Origin: Microcystis aeruginosa NIES-4325
GTDB taxonomy: Bacteria; Cyanobacteriota; Cyanobacteriia; Cyanobacteriales; Microcystaceae
Assembly (NCBI RefSeq): GCF_008974145.1
Contig: NZ_BJKP01000019.1
Span: 1 to 64,000, forward strand
Length of the DNA: 64,000 nucleotides
Reading direction: 5' to 3'
Numbering within the stretch: the stretch's first letter is position 1; every line of letters begins with the position of its first letter. Below are positions 8,690 to 16,948 of the stretch, piece by piece. The position numbers and the translations under genes are program-made. The notes under the pieces were generated by a model. It made no database searches. It had not been told where the DNA came from and saw only the letters and a list, made by a program, of their open reading frames with translations.

Positions 8690-8762
8690 GAAAGTTTTCG
8701 TTTTGTCGAGTCGGTGGTCGATACCAAATTAGGTTAGACTTGATCTTGATGAGAAACGCTAG
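8690..8762. repeat. dispersed repeat, copy 1
   Basis: This stretch (core GGTCGATACCAAATTAG, then CTTGATCTTGATGAGAAACG) is repeated with about 80 percent identity, by eye, at 14969-15035. Both copies lie upstream of a plus-strand gene in a divergent gap. Origin unknown; possibly a decayed mobile element end. Confidence 0.7.
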
Positions 8763-8909
8763 TGAAATTTAAAGACGATCAACGCGGCACAGATTCCAGT
8801 TTACCTTCTTTTCGTCTGAACATCTCCCCCATGTCAGGGCGTTATAGCTGACAGTGAGTCGCTATAATAGAATTTGCTGATCGCTAACTTCTCCCTCAGT
8901 AAAATTTCT

Positions 8910-9797
8910 ATGACTGGCAGACTGAACAAGCTACAACAAGATTTAAAGAACATAGAAACGGAAGTGGCAAATTTAGCCGAAAAAATGCGAGAAAAATACC
9001 GAATTTATCTTGATTTACTTGGTGAATCTCTCTATAAACAGGCGATCGGGGCAGTGTATTATATCTGTACCCGTTACTATGGGGGGGAATTTCTGGCCCT
9101 TTCCCACAGCAATCGTCAGAAACTGCAAGAGGATATCAAAACTCTAGGACAAGAGGCTAAAGCCAGTTTACAGCAATTGGGTGAGCAGAGCTTCGATCAG
9201 GGGACATTTTCAGGGGTAGGATTCTCTAAAAGTCCAGCAGAGACAGTTAACACCCCAGATTTCCTGAAACTTGTTCTAGACAAACCGGAAAACCTAGCCG
9301 CAACTGGAGAGATTAATAACCCCGATATTTTACTTTATTGTTGTCGAGTGCTGGAAAAAAACTGTATCGAGATTCTCAATCATCTCTCTAGACAAATTAA
9401 TCAGCAACTACAAAAAGCTTATATTCTTCCACCTCATCTACCTAGTCAAATTATCGATATGGCAATTCAAGCGGGAGAAGAGGGACAATCCCTAGGTGGA
9501 GGAAATAATATGTTAAACATTTTAGTAGAAGCTAAAAACCCTGAACCAGAGGAAGAAAAAGAGGAAGATGATGGGGATGATCATGATTTTTCAAGTGGCA
9601 AAGTCACTAAAGTAACGGCGATTCATCTACGAATAGCTGAACTTGAATTTGCCGACACGCGCTTAAGTGTCGAAAGAAATCAAATTCGCTCCCTTTGGGA
9701 ACAATTAAATCGTCTAGGGGAACAATATCATCGTATTCGCAAAGAATATACTATCGCTCAAGCGGAAGCGGCGTGGCGCAGTAGTTGGTATGATTAA
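8910..9797 (+). CDS. cyanobacterial conserved hypothetical, coiled-coil rich
   Basis: Not a family I can name. The start at ATG 8910 (MTGRLNKLQQDLKNIETEVA) is preferred over the upstream TTG at 8874, which lacks a ribosome binding site. The 295-residue product has an N-terminal amphipathic helix or coiled coil (1-30), a helical middle, a strongly acidic linker around residue 220 (PEEEKEEDDGDDHDF) and a C-terminal helical region rich in Q, R and E. No signal peptide or membrane segment is present, so it is probably cytosolic. It precedes recG by 67 bases on the same strand and may be co-transcribed. Confidence 0.75.
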   Translation: MTGRLNKLQQDLKNIETEVANLAEKMREKYRIYLDLLGESLYKQAIGAVYYICTRYYGGEFLALSHSNRQKLQEDIKTLGQEAKASLQQLGEQSFDQGTFSGVGFSKSPAETVNTPDFLKLVLDKPENLAATGEINNPDILLYCCRVLEKNCIEILNHLSRQINQQLQKAYILPPHLPSQIIDMAIQAGEEGQSLGGGNNMLNILVEAKNPEPEEEKEEDDGDDHDFSSGKVTKVTAIHLRIAELEFADTRLSVERNQIRSLWEQLNRLGEQYHRIRKEYTIAQAEAAWRSSWYD

Positions 9798-9864
9798 TCA
9801 GTTATGATCAAACAGAGGTATTAGGGAAACATAATACTGGGAAATTTGGAATCAAGAGGCAATT

Positions 9865-12333
9865 ATGAAAGGGGAAATACCCGACTGGGTGAGATTACAA
9901 AAAGCCTTATCTGTAGAAGCGGAAAAAGGTTATCCCGATCTCCAGGGAAATCAATACCGTTTTAGCGAGTTTTTCTGTCTTAGTTTCGGGGATAATCCTC
10001 CCGTGGGAATTGCCACCAGTGAGAGAAATCGCTGGCGAGAATTAGCCCAAAAATTTGCCAAATATTCTCAATTTAATCCCAGACAAAGACAACAATTAGT
10101 CGCCGAAACTCGCAATTTTTTGCAACAATTACGGCAAACTTTAGAAGCAACCCCCACCCCAAAAGAACCAGCAGCGGCGAAAATTATTAACACTATTCCT
10201 ATCACTGCAAAGGCTAATTCTCCACGACAAGTCACCCTCGAACAACCCTTGAAATATCTAGCGGAAGTGGGAGAGAGAAAAGCCAGTCTTTTAGAAAGAT
10301 TAAACCTCCACAAAGTTGAAGATTTATTATATTATTATCCCCGGGATCATGTGGATTACAGTCGTCAAGTCAATATCGCTAATTTAACCGAGGGGGAAAC
10401 GGTAACTTTAGTGGGGAATGTCAAGCGATGTAATTGTTTTAATAGCCCCAAAAATACCAAGTTAGCTATCTTTGAATTGCTCTTACAGGATCGCAGTGGA
10501 CAGATAAAATTAAACCGTTTTTATGCGGGAACTCGCTATACTAATCGTGCTTGGCAGGAAGGACAAAAAAAACTCTATCCCGTCGGTTCGGTGGTGGCGG
10601 TTAGTGGTTTAGTCAAAGCGGGAAAATATGGGTTAACTTTAGAAAATCCTGAATTTGAATTATTAGACAGTTCTGGGGCAAGTATTGAGTCCTTAAAAAT
10701 CGGGCGTATCCTGCCGGTTTATCCCCTCACCGATGGAGTACCCGCCGACCTAATTAGAAAGGCTGTAGTCGCCGCTTTTGGGGCAGTAGAGGCGATAAAA
10801 GACCCCCTACCTTTCGGTCTCAGAAAACAATACGGATTAATCGATTTAAAAACAGCAATTACTAACATTCATTTTCCCAATAATTCCGAGATTCTCAGTC
10901 AAGCGCGACGGCGATTAGTCTTTGATGAATTCTTCTTTTTACAATTGGGGTTTCTGCGGCGGCGGCAACAGTATCGTCAGACACAGGAAAGTGCTATTTT
11001 TAGTGCTAAGGGTCAACTAATTGATCAATTTAATCAGATAATTCCCTTTCAATTAACCAATGCTCAAAAACGAGTTATTGAGGAAATTTTAGAGGATTTA
11101 GATTCTAGCACCCCGATGAATCGTCTTGTGCAGGGGGATGTGGGTTCTGGCAAAACAATTGTCGGAGTTTATGCTATTTTAGCAGCCCTACAATCTGGTT
11201 ATCAAGCGGCATTAATGGCTCCCACGGAAGTTTTAGCAGAACAACATTATCGTAAATTAGTTAGCTGGTTTAATCTCTTACATTTACCCGTGGAATTATT
11301 AACTGGTTCCACAAAAACCTCTAAACGGCGAGAAATTCACGCCCAATTAGAGACAGGAGAATTACCACTTTTAGTAGGAACTCATGCCCTAATTCAAGAT
11401 GCAGTTAATTTCCGCAAATTGGGGTTAGTTGTTATTGATGAACAGCATCGCTTTGGGGTACAACAAAGGGCAAGATTATTAAGCAAAGGAGAGTCTCCCC
11501 ACGTTTTAACCATGACAGCAACACCGATTCCCCGTACTTTAGCTTTAACCCTACATGGGGATTTAGATGTGAGTCAAATTGACGAATTACCCCCCGGACG
11601 GCAGCCGATTCAAACCTCCGCTTTAAATGGCAATCAAAGAAGGGCTGCCTATGATTTAATTCGCCGTGAAATTGCCCAAGGCAGACAAGCTTATGTGATT
11701 TTTCCCTTAATTGAAGAATCGGAAAAATTAGATGTTCGGGCTGCGGTGGAAGAATATCAAAATTTATCAGAAAAGATTTTTCCTGATTTTAATATCGGTT
11801 TACTCCATGGTCGCATGAGTTCCGCAGAAAAAGAGGAAATCTTAACAGCTTTTCGCGATAATATTCTACAAATTATTGTCTCAACTACGGTTATCGAAGT
11901 GGGGGTGGATGTTCCCAATGCCACGGTGATGTTAATTGAAAATGCCGAACGTTTTGGCCTTTCACAATTGCATCAATTACGGGGGCGCGTGGGCAGAGGT
12001 TCCCATCAATCCTATTGTTTACTTTTAAGTGGCAGTAATAGTGCTAATTCCCGTCAAAGATTGACGGTTTTGGAACAATCCCAAGACGGCTTTTTTATCT
12101 CGGAAATGGATATGAGATTTCGCGGACCAGGGGAAGTTTTAGGACAACGACAATCGGGTTTACCAGATTTTGCTCTCGCTAGTTTAGTCGAGGATCAAGA
12201 TGTGTTAGTTTTGGCAAGAGATGCCGCCGAAAAAATTATGTTAGATGATCCCCATTTAATCACTTTGCCCAATTTGAAACAAGCTTTAGACGCTAAATAT
12301 CAACGGATGTTAGGATCGGATATTTTAACCTGA
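9865..12333 (+). CDS. recG: ATP-dependent DNA helicase RecG
   Basis: RecG remodels stalled replication forks and Holliday junctions. The 822-residue product has an N-terminal extension of about 130 residues common in cyanobacteria, the wedge/OB domain (about 150-290), then the superfamily 2 helicase core: Walker A QGDVGSGKTIVG, motif II as VIDEQHRFG, motif III TMTATPIPRTLALT, and motifs V-VI TTVIEVGVDVPNA and LHQLRGRVGRG. The TRG-like region follows to the C-terminus. The gene converges on hoxY with a repeat-filled gap. Confidence 0.97.
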   Translation: MKGEIPDWVRLQKALSVEAEKGYPDLQGNQYRFSEFFCLSFGDNPPVGIATSERNRWRELAQKFAKYSQFNPRQRQQLVAETRNFLQQLRQTLEATPTPKEPAAAKIINTIPITAKANSPRQVTLEQPLKYLAEVGERKASLLERLNLHKVEDLLYYYPRDHVDYSRQVNIANLTEGETVTLVGNVKRCNCFNSPKNTKLAIFELLLQDRSGQIKLNRFYAGTRYTNRAWQEGQKKLYPVGSVVAVSGLVKAGKYGLTLENPEFELLDSSGASIESLKIGRILPVYPLTDGVPADLIRKAVVAAFGAVEAIKDPLPFGLRKQYGLIDLKTAITNIHFPNNSEILSQARRRLVFDEFFFLQLGFLRRRQQYRQTQESAIFSAKGQLIDQFNQIIPFQLTNAQKRVIEEILEDLDSSTPMNRLVQGDVGSGKTIVGVYAILAALQSGYQAALMAPTEVLAEQHYRKLVSWFNLLHLPVELLTGSTKTSKRREIHAQLETGELPLLVGTHALIQDAVNFRKLGLVVIDEQHRFGVQQRARLLSKGESPHVLTMTATPIPRTLALTLHGDLDVSQIDELPPGRQPIQTSALNGNQRRAAYDLIRREIAQGRQAYVIFPLIEESEKLDVRAAVEEYQNLSEKIFPDFNIGLLHGRMSSAEKEEILTAFRDNILQIIVSTTVIEVGVDVPNATVMLIENAERFGLSQLHQLRGRVGRGSHQSYCLLLSGSNSANSRQRLTVLEQSQDGFFISEMDMRFRGPGEVLGQRQSGLPDFALASLVEDQDVLVLARDAAEKIMLDDPHLITLPNLKQALDAKYQRMLGSDILT

Positions 12334-12417
12334 TTTAGATGTTCAGTGATCAGTGAAAAGACAGCAGAAAACTACCATTTGATGAGGCTCACTTAACACA
12401 TACTGCTCACTCAAAAC

Positions 12418-12471
12418 TCAAAACTTAAAACTTAAAACTTAAATCTGATAACTGACGACTGATAACTGATT
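12418..12471. repeat. tandem repeats between recG and hoxY
   Basis: Three copies of AAACTTA (about 12420-12441) are followed by degenerate copies of the ATAACTG heptamer (12444-12470). This is the inverse orientation of the (CAGTTAT)n family and lies in a convergent gap. Confidence 0.75.
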
Positions 12472-12474
12472 CAA

Positions 12475-13023
12475 TTAACCAAATTTAATCATTTCTCGCC
12501 CTGCCATCACGGGTAATTCCCCTTTTAAAATCGGAATCAATGTCTCGCGAATTCTGTCCGCATCGGGGGGACAACCCGGCATAAAAATATCGATGGGAAT
12601 GACTTGATGGACGGGCAGCACTTGATCTAATAATTCGGGAACGATACCGGGTTCTTCTGGTAGTTGAGGTGTGTTATCTCCTAACTCTAAATAAGCCCTT
12701 TTTAGCACGGGATCGGCAGTTCCTAACATATTCCGCATAGCGGGAACATTAGCAGTCACAGCGCAATCACCAAAAGAAACGACGGTTTTGGTATTTTGAC
12801 GGACTAGATGAATTAGTTCTAAATTATCCTGATTAGCGATCGCTCCCTCCACTAAACAGACATCGACATTTTCGGGATAGGTTTTCAGATCGCAGCCGAC
12901 GGGACTATACACCACGTCAACTTTTTCGGCTAATTCTAACAGCCATTCGTCCAAATCGAGGAAGGACATATGGCACCCCGAACAACCGGCTAACCAGACA
13001 GTAGCGAAGCGAATTTTAGACAT
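12475..13023 (-). CDS. hoxY: bidirectional NiFe hydrogenase small subunit HoxY
   Basis: HoxY holds the 4Fe-4S cluster proximal to the NiFe site of the NAD(P)-linked bidirectional hydrogenase. The start is ATG 13023, giving MSKIRFATVWLAGCSGCHM, chosen because AAGGAA lies correctly upstream; an earlier in-frame ATG at 13056 adds non-conserved residues. Cluster cysteines are visible in GCSGCH (N-terminus), FGDCAV and PGCPPDADRIRE. At 182 residues the length is normal. It is last in a minus-strand operon with hoxU and two intervening ORFs; hoxH, which usually follows, is absent from this locus. Confidence 0.96.
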   Translation of the reverse strand: MSKIRFATVWLAGCSGCHMSFLDLDEWLLELAEKVDVVYSPVGCDLKTYPENVDVCLVEGAIANQDNLELIHLVRQNTKTVVSFGDCAVTANVPAMRNMLGTADPVLKRAYLELGDNTPQLPEEPGIVPELLDQVLPVHQVIPIDIFMPGCPPDADRIRETLIPILKGELPVMAGREMIKFG

Positions 13024-13069
13024 AATTTTAATTCCTTGTTTGTTAGGTTTGGGCAATAGTGATTACTAG

Positions 13070-13534
13070 CTAATAGAAAAGCGGCTGTTTACCGAGGGGC
13101 GGGTTTTTGCCTGTCTCGACAAGTTCCTGATTATCTGCAATTAAAGAAAAAAGATCGATCCCCTTCCATTCTTGCAAAAATTCACAGATTAGCTGTGGTG
13201 TCCAATTTTCACCTCTAAAAAACTTAAAATTTTTCGTGTGGACATTGAGAAAAAAATGCAAGATATTACATTGATCCTGCGCCCCGAAAATAGTCCCCTT
13301 GACTGTCCAATTATCCACACTACTGGCGTAATCCTCGATCGCCCGATCTGCGGCCGCCACACGCTCTCGGTATTGATCACAGAATTGGCGAAGCATCTGG
13401 GGAAATCGCCCAACTTCGGCGAAAAGTTCGATCGCGGACCAAGCTAAATTGGTTGGTTGAGATTGATAATCCAGCAGGGATAGACAGCGATCCAAGGCTT
13501 GCAGAAAGATCTGTTCGAGATTTGTATCATTCAT
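13070..13534 (-). CDS. hypothetical protein, candidate immunity protein
   Basis: The 154-residue product (start MNDTNLEQIFLQALD at ATG 13534) is acidic and mostly helical, with no signal peptide, membrane segment or recognised motif. It starts 4 bases after the stop of the toxin-like gene upstream and ends 46 bases before hoxY, so it is part of the hox transcript. Its partner resembles polymorphic-toxin C-terminal modules; a small acidic protein translated directly after such a module is typically its immunity protein. That role is inference from position only. Confidence 0.7.
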   Translation of the reverse strand: MNDTNLEQIFLQALDRCLSLLDYQSQPTNLAWSAIELFAEVGRFPQMLRQFCDQYRERVAAADRAIEDYASSVDNWTVKGTIFGAQDQCNILHFFLNVHTKNFKFFRGENWTPQLICEFLQEWKGIDLFSLIADNQELVETGKNPPLGKQPLFY

Positions 13535-13538
13535 AACA

Positions 13539-13937
13539 TTATTGATTCGCTTGACGCAGTAGGGTGGACCAACCATATTGAGCTTGAGCGATTTCGTGAG
13601 CAGAAGGCTGATTCATACCCTGATTAATCACTAAATCCGATTCTAAGATTTCGTGTTCTAAAAAGACACGATCAATCACCGTTCCCTGTCCTCGCGCCAT
13701 CCTCAACCACGCCTTTGCCATATCAATACTAGGCCAAAATTCATACTGACTGACACCGCTACCGAAAGCGTAGTCCTTTGCTCGTTGAGTTTCCCGATCA
13801 GAAATACCGCAGTAATCGGAAATCAAGCGAATATCTTCATTCATCTCCATAATCTCGTCATACAGAGCCATTTCCGCCCGCAGATACTTGCCATAAACCC
13901 CTAGATGTCCCCAACGAGCGTTTTGAGAATCTACCAT
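13539..13937 (-). CDS. polymorphic-toxin C-terminal-like protein inside the hox operon
   Basis: The 132-residue protein (MVDSQNARWGHLGVYGKYL...) has a C-terminal pattern I associate with modules at the ends of polymorphic toxins in many bacteria: F-x-P-S-x-D-M-A-K-A-W-L-R-x-x-x-G, then DRVFLEHEILES and SAHEIAQAQYGWS (His-Glu...Ala-His...Tyr-x-Trp). Here it stands alone without a secretion or trafficking domain. It starts 6 bases after hoxU and is followed within 4 bases by the candidate immunity gene. Biochemical activity of such modules is unknown to me. It could also be a domesticated hydrogenase accessory protein. Confidence 0.65.
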   Translation of the reverse strand: MVDSQNARWGHLGVYGKYLRAEMALYDEIMEMNEDIRLISDYCGISDRETQRAKDYAFGSGVSQYEFWPSIDMAKAWLRMARGQGTVIDRVFLEHEILESDLVINQGMNQPSAHEIAQAQYGWSTLLRQANQ

Positions 13938-13943
13938 TTTTCG

Positions 13944-14660
13944 CTAACGCGTCCATTGGTGTTGAGTCCTGGCGTTAACTAAAAATTCCAACTTCGAGCG
14001 ATCTTCCTCTTTTTCAGAAACGGCGGAACCCTTGCGGAATATGGCTCCCGTTGGACAAGCGGCAACACATTTGCCGCAGGAAGTACAGGCAGAAACGCTG
14101 CCCCAAGGCTGATCCATTCCCGCAATAATTTTATCTTTTTCGCCGCGATAAGCCAGATCCCAAACGTGGGCCCCTTCAATTTCATCACAGACTCGCACAC
14201 AACGGGTACAGAGAACACAACGATTATGATCGATACCGAAAAGAGGATGGGAAATATCCACTTCTCGCTTGGGAAAACGGTAGGGAAAACGACTATGATC
14301 CATACCCACTTCGATGGCTAAATCTTGCAATTCACAGTTACCATTAGCCACACAAACCGCACAGACGTGATTGCCTTCCGCGAATAATAATTCCACCGTC
14401 ATTCGGCGATATTCTTTCAGTTTTGGGGTATCGGTATGAACCACCATTCCTTCCGCCACTTCCGTTACACAGGCGGGTAATAATTTATTAATACCTTCAA
14501 TTTCGACCAAACATAAGCGACAGGCGGCCACTTCGGAAACCCCATCGAGATGACAGAGGGCGGGAATTTTTATTCCTACCTGACTAGCTGCCGCCAGAAC
14601 TCGCGAACCTGCTTCGATCGCTACATCTTTGCCATCAATGCTTAAAGTGATTACGGACAT
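13944..14660 (-). CDS. hoxU: bidirectional hydrogenase diaphorase subunit HoxU
   Basis: HoxU relays electrons between the HoxEF diaphorase and the HoxYH hydrogenase. The start is ATG 14660 (MSVITLSIDGKDVAIEAG), preceded by CAAGGAGAA. The 238 residues show the N-terminal 2Fe-2S fold (ALCHLDG, ACRLCLVEI, PACVTEV), the His-Cys cluster motif GNHVCAVCVANGNCELQD and two ferredoxin-type 4Fe-4S motifs, CVLCTRCVRVCDE and CTSCGKCVAACPTGAI. All cluster ligands look intact. It leads the minus-strand hoxU-ORF-ORF-hoxY unit; hoxE and hoxF, normally upstream, are not here. Confidence 0.96.
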   Translation of the reverse strand: MSVITLSIDGKDVAIEAGSRVLAAASQVGIKIPALCHLDGVSEVAACRLCLVEIEGINKLLPACVTEVAEGMVVHTDTPKLKEYRRMTVELLFAEGNHVCAVCVANGNCELQDLAIEVGMDHSRFPYRFPKREVDISHPLFGIDHNRCVLCTRCVRVCDEIEGAHVWDLAYRGEKDKIIAGMDQPWGSVSACTSCGKCVAACPTGAIFRKGSAVSEKEEDRSKLEFLVNARTQHQWTR

Positions 14661-15061
14661 AAAAATTATTCTCCTTGAGGATAATATCCCTCTTCTTTCC
14701 ATAAGCCACAGTTTGTGGCCAAGGGTAGGATTTTTACAGAAAGTTTTAATGACTTAAATCTATAATATGCCAGCAATTTTGGCTCTCTTGGGTTTGCTGG
14801 GTAAAATGTATTCTAGAGCGAGTGCAACGAACCACGAAGACAGAAAGGACACCAAGATTTATCGCTACTATATAAGTTAAACTTATCATACAAAGAATAA
14901 GAGAAGCAAATTTTTTGATTATTAACCACTTGACAAAGTGGCTACATCAGTGGCATTAATTTGGTATAGGAAGTTTTCGGGAGTCAGTCGTCAATACCAA
15001 ATTAGCCTACACTTCATCTTGATAAGAAAGGCTATATTTTTTGCAGCTGCTTAGGGAAATT
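14661..15061. other. divergent intergenic region, hoxU and J-domain gene
   Basis: About 400 bases between divergent genes, presumably holding both promoters. It contains copy 2 of a dispersed repeat (14969-15035, core AATACCAAATTAGCC, also at 8690-8762). No tRNA or strong terminator is seen. I could not assign a LexA, NtcA or other operator with confidence. Confidence 0.5.
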
Positions 15062-15661
15062 ATGGCCACTAATCCTCTTAACTCGCTCATTTTAGGGCAG
15101 ATTAGTCATCTCTGTGAGCAATACTCGATCGAAAGTCGTGTCCTCGAGGATTTTGCTGATTTTGTCATCCAAAACCACCGTAAAAAGTCTCCCAAACCAT
15201 CGTTAACTAAATCAAAAGCTAAACCCACCACCACAGTCCAAAAAGTTAAACCTTTAACTCTAACGCAACTTAAACAGGCAGTTTATGCCTATTTTGAGGT
15301 TAGCAATACCACAGAATTAAAAAAATCGAGTATGTTTCAAATGGCTACTAGAGCCTTTGATAATATCAATTTATCTCAGCGAGAAAGTTGGGAGGTTATC
15401 TACAGGAAATATATCGGTATTCTTCCCGAAGAAGATTACGAACAGGGGAAAGATTGTATCAACGGTATCAATATTTTTAAATATTTTCGTCCCTATCGTG
15501 TTTTCGAGCTTGATCCAAACACTGCCAGCAAGGAAGACATTAAAAATGCCTATTATCGTCTTTCTAAGATCTATCACCCTGATAACCAAGAAACAGGAAA
15601 CTCTCACATCTTTGATCGTTTAACTGTGATGTATAAGTCTATCACCACGGAGATAAAATAA
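15062..15661 (+). CDS. J-domain (DnaJ-like) protein
   Basis: The 199-residue product starts at ATG 15062 (MATNPLNSLILGQISHLCEQ), with AGGGAAA upstream. It has a helical N-terminal region, a basic Pro/Lys-rich linker (about 45-75), a second helical segment, and a C-terminal J-domain-like part: VFELDPNTASKEDIKNAYYRLSK, then IYHPDNQE with the HPD motif that stimulates Hsp70 ATPase. The J domain is C-terminal rather than N-terminal, and the Gly/Phe and zinc-finger regions of DnaJ are missing, so it is a class C J-protein that probably targets DnaK to a specific client. The gene is 2 bases upstream of the HNH gene, implying co-translation. Confidence 0.8.
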   Translation: MATNPLNSLILGQISHLCEQYSIESRVLEDFADFVIQNHRKKSPKPSLTKSKAKPTTTVQKVKPLTLTQLKQAVYAYFEVSNTTELKKSSMFQMATRAFDNINLSQRESWEVIYRKYIGILPEEDYEQGKDCINGINIFKYFRPYRVFELDPNTASKEDIKNAYYRLSKIYHPDNQETGNSHIFDRLTVMYKSITTEIK

Positions 15662-15663
15662 TC

Positions 15664-16665
15664 ATGCCTCGCAAAAAAGAAATTTTTACTATCAGAGAAG
15701 CTGAACTAATTCAATGGCTTTCCATTTCTCATAAGAGATTGGATGAAATCGTTAGCTTTTTTGATGCCGATCCTAATGATGATTGGGATTTAGTTGAAGG
15801 TGTCGATTATCAATTTGTCAATAAGGAGAAGAAACTCCGTAACTTTTCCCCTAAAGGTGCTTTTAAAATTGCTTCCTATATCGAGAAGAATGAAAAGCGA
15901 GGAATTTTCTACAAATTTAAAGAATTTTTTACTAAGCACGATCAAAAAATTCGTCGCTCTTTGGCACGAAAATTAATTTTTGCTGAACTCACTGAAGCTG
16001 GCGAAATTCAAGTTTATCAAGGACTGGCTATGATTCATAAACAGAGTTTACGGCGAATTTTAGAAACTAATGGCAGCAAGCTAAATAAAACCGTGAATCA
16101 TCTTCAGCAAAGAACTGATAAACCTCTAGAATTAGGAGTAGATTTTTACGAAGATGAAAAAAGAGAGTTTTGGTTCTCTGAAAGTGGAATAGTGATGATT
16201 TCTAAATCCATGAGTGAAACTTTGACGAATAAATCACGCCAAGAAATGTGTAAAATGATTGCAATGGAGTTTCCTCGTGCCTTTAAAGAAATTCAGGAAC
16301 ATCTAGATGACGATACCAAACAAAAAATCGAGATTGAAAAGGCTAAAAAACGAGCCAAAACTAGAGATAAAAACACTTGTCAGGTGACAGGTCAGAAACC
16401 TGATAAAGATGTAAAATTTAATCTCGCTGTCCATCATCTTTACTCTGTCCAGAAATATCCCCATCTAGCGACATTAGATCTGAATTTGGTGACTATTAAA
16501 GAAGAAATTCACCAAGAATTCCACGGTAATTTAGGGGGATTTCATCAACCTTGTACCATCGAGGATTTTATCGAATTCTTGCACATTTACTATCCTGAAC
16601 ATGAAGGTAATTTAGCCTTAAAACTTCAGAAAACTAAGAAAAAACTGGAAAAATTAGCTAAATAA
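15664..16665 (+). CDS. HNH-type endonuclease candidate with duplicated N-terminal module
   Basis: The 333-residue protein begins MPRKKEIFTIREAELIQWL. Two related segments are visible, LVEGVDYQFVNKEKKLRNFSPKG (about 42-65) and LELGVDFYEDEKREFWFSESG (about 155-176); each is followed by a helix, as in phage antirepressor or winged-helix DNA-binding modules. The C-terminal third has an HNH-like arrangement: KTRDKNTCQVTG, LAVHHLYS and, 20-odd residues on, DLNLVTIKEEIHQEFH. The paired His, Asn and second His suggest a ββα-metal nuclease. It follows the J-domain gene by 2 bases. Function is unproved; a defence or mobile-DNA role is inference. Confidence 0.72.
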   Translation: MPRKKEIFTIREAELIQWLSISHKRLDEIVSFFDADPNDDWDLVEGVDYQFVNKEKKLRNFSPKGAFKIASYIEKNEKRGIFYKFKEFFTKHDQKIRRSLARKLIFAELTEAGEIQVYQGLAMIHKQSLRRILETNGSKLNKTVNHLQQRTDKPLELGVDFYEDEKREFWFSESGIVMISKSMSETLTNKSRQEMCKMIAMEFPRAFKEIQEHLDDDTKQKIEIEKAKKRAKTRDKNTCQVTGQKPDKDVKFNLAVHHLYSVQKYPHLATLDLNLVTIKEEIHQEFHGNLGGFHQPCTIEDFIEFLHIYYPEHEGNLALKLQKTKKKLEKLAK

Positions 16666-16948
16666 TCAGGTAATTAGCGGGGGTGATTCGCTAGTAGCGA
16701 TGAACGCTTAATGCTTTGCTTTGTTAGCCAATTATAGCCCCTCAGATGGGAAATAGAGGGCTGATGGTGGAGGGGAAAAGGGAATCGATCGAGAGCCATG
16801 ATCGGGATAAAACCGGTAAAATTCGCCTATTTTCAATAAATCTCTTGATTTTGACCCCTAAAAGCTGACGGCGGATGGCGGAGATTGATTGCAGCAAAAA
16901 GCGCAAAAATGATTACAATCGATCCAAAATATCAACGACTAGGATTAA

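Noticed and set aside
8842-8867. TTATAGC...GCTATAA inverted repeat upstream of the 8910 gene, similar to MITE ends
   Set aside because: Only 7 bases each side and 12 bases apart; too short to call an element.
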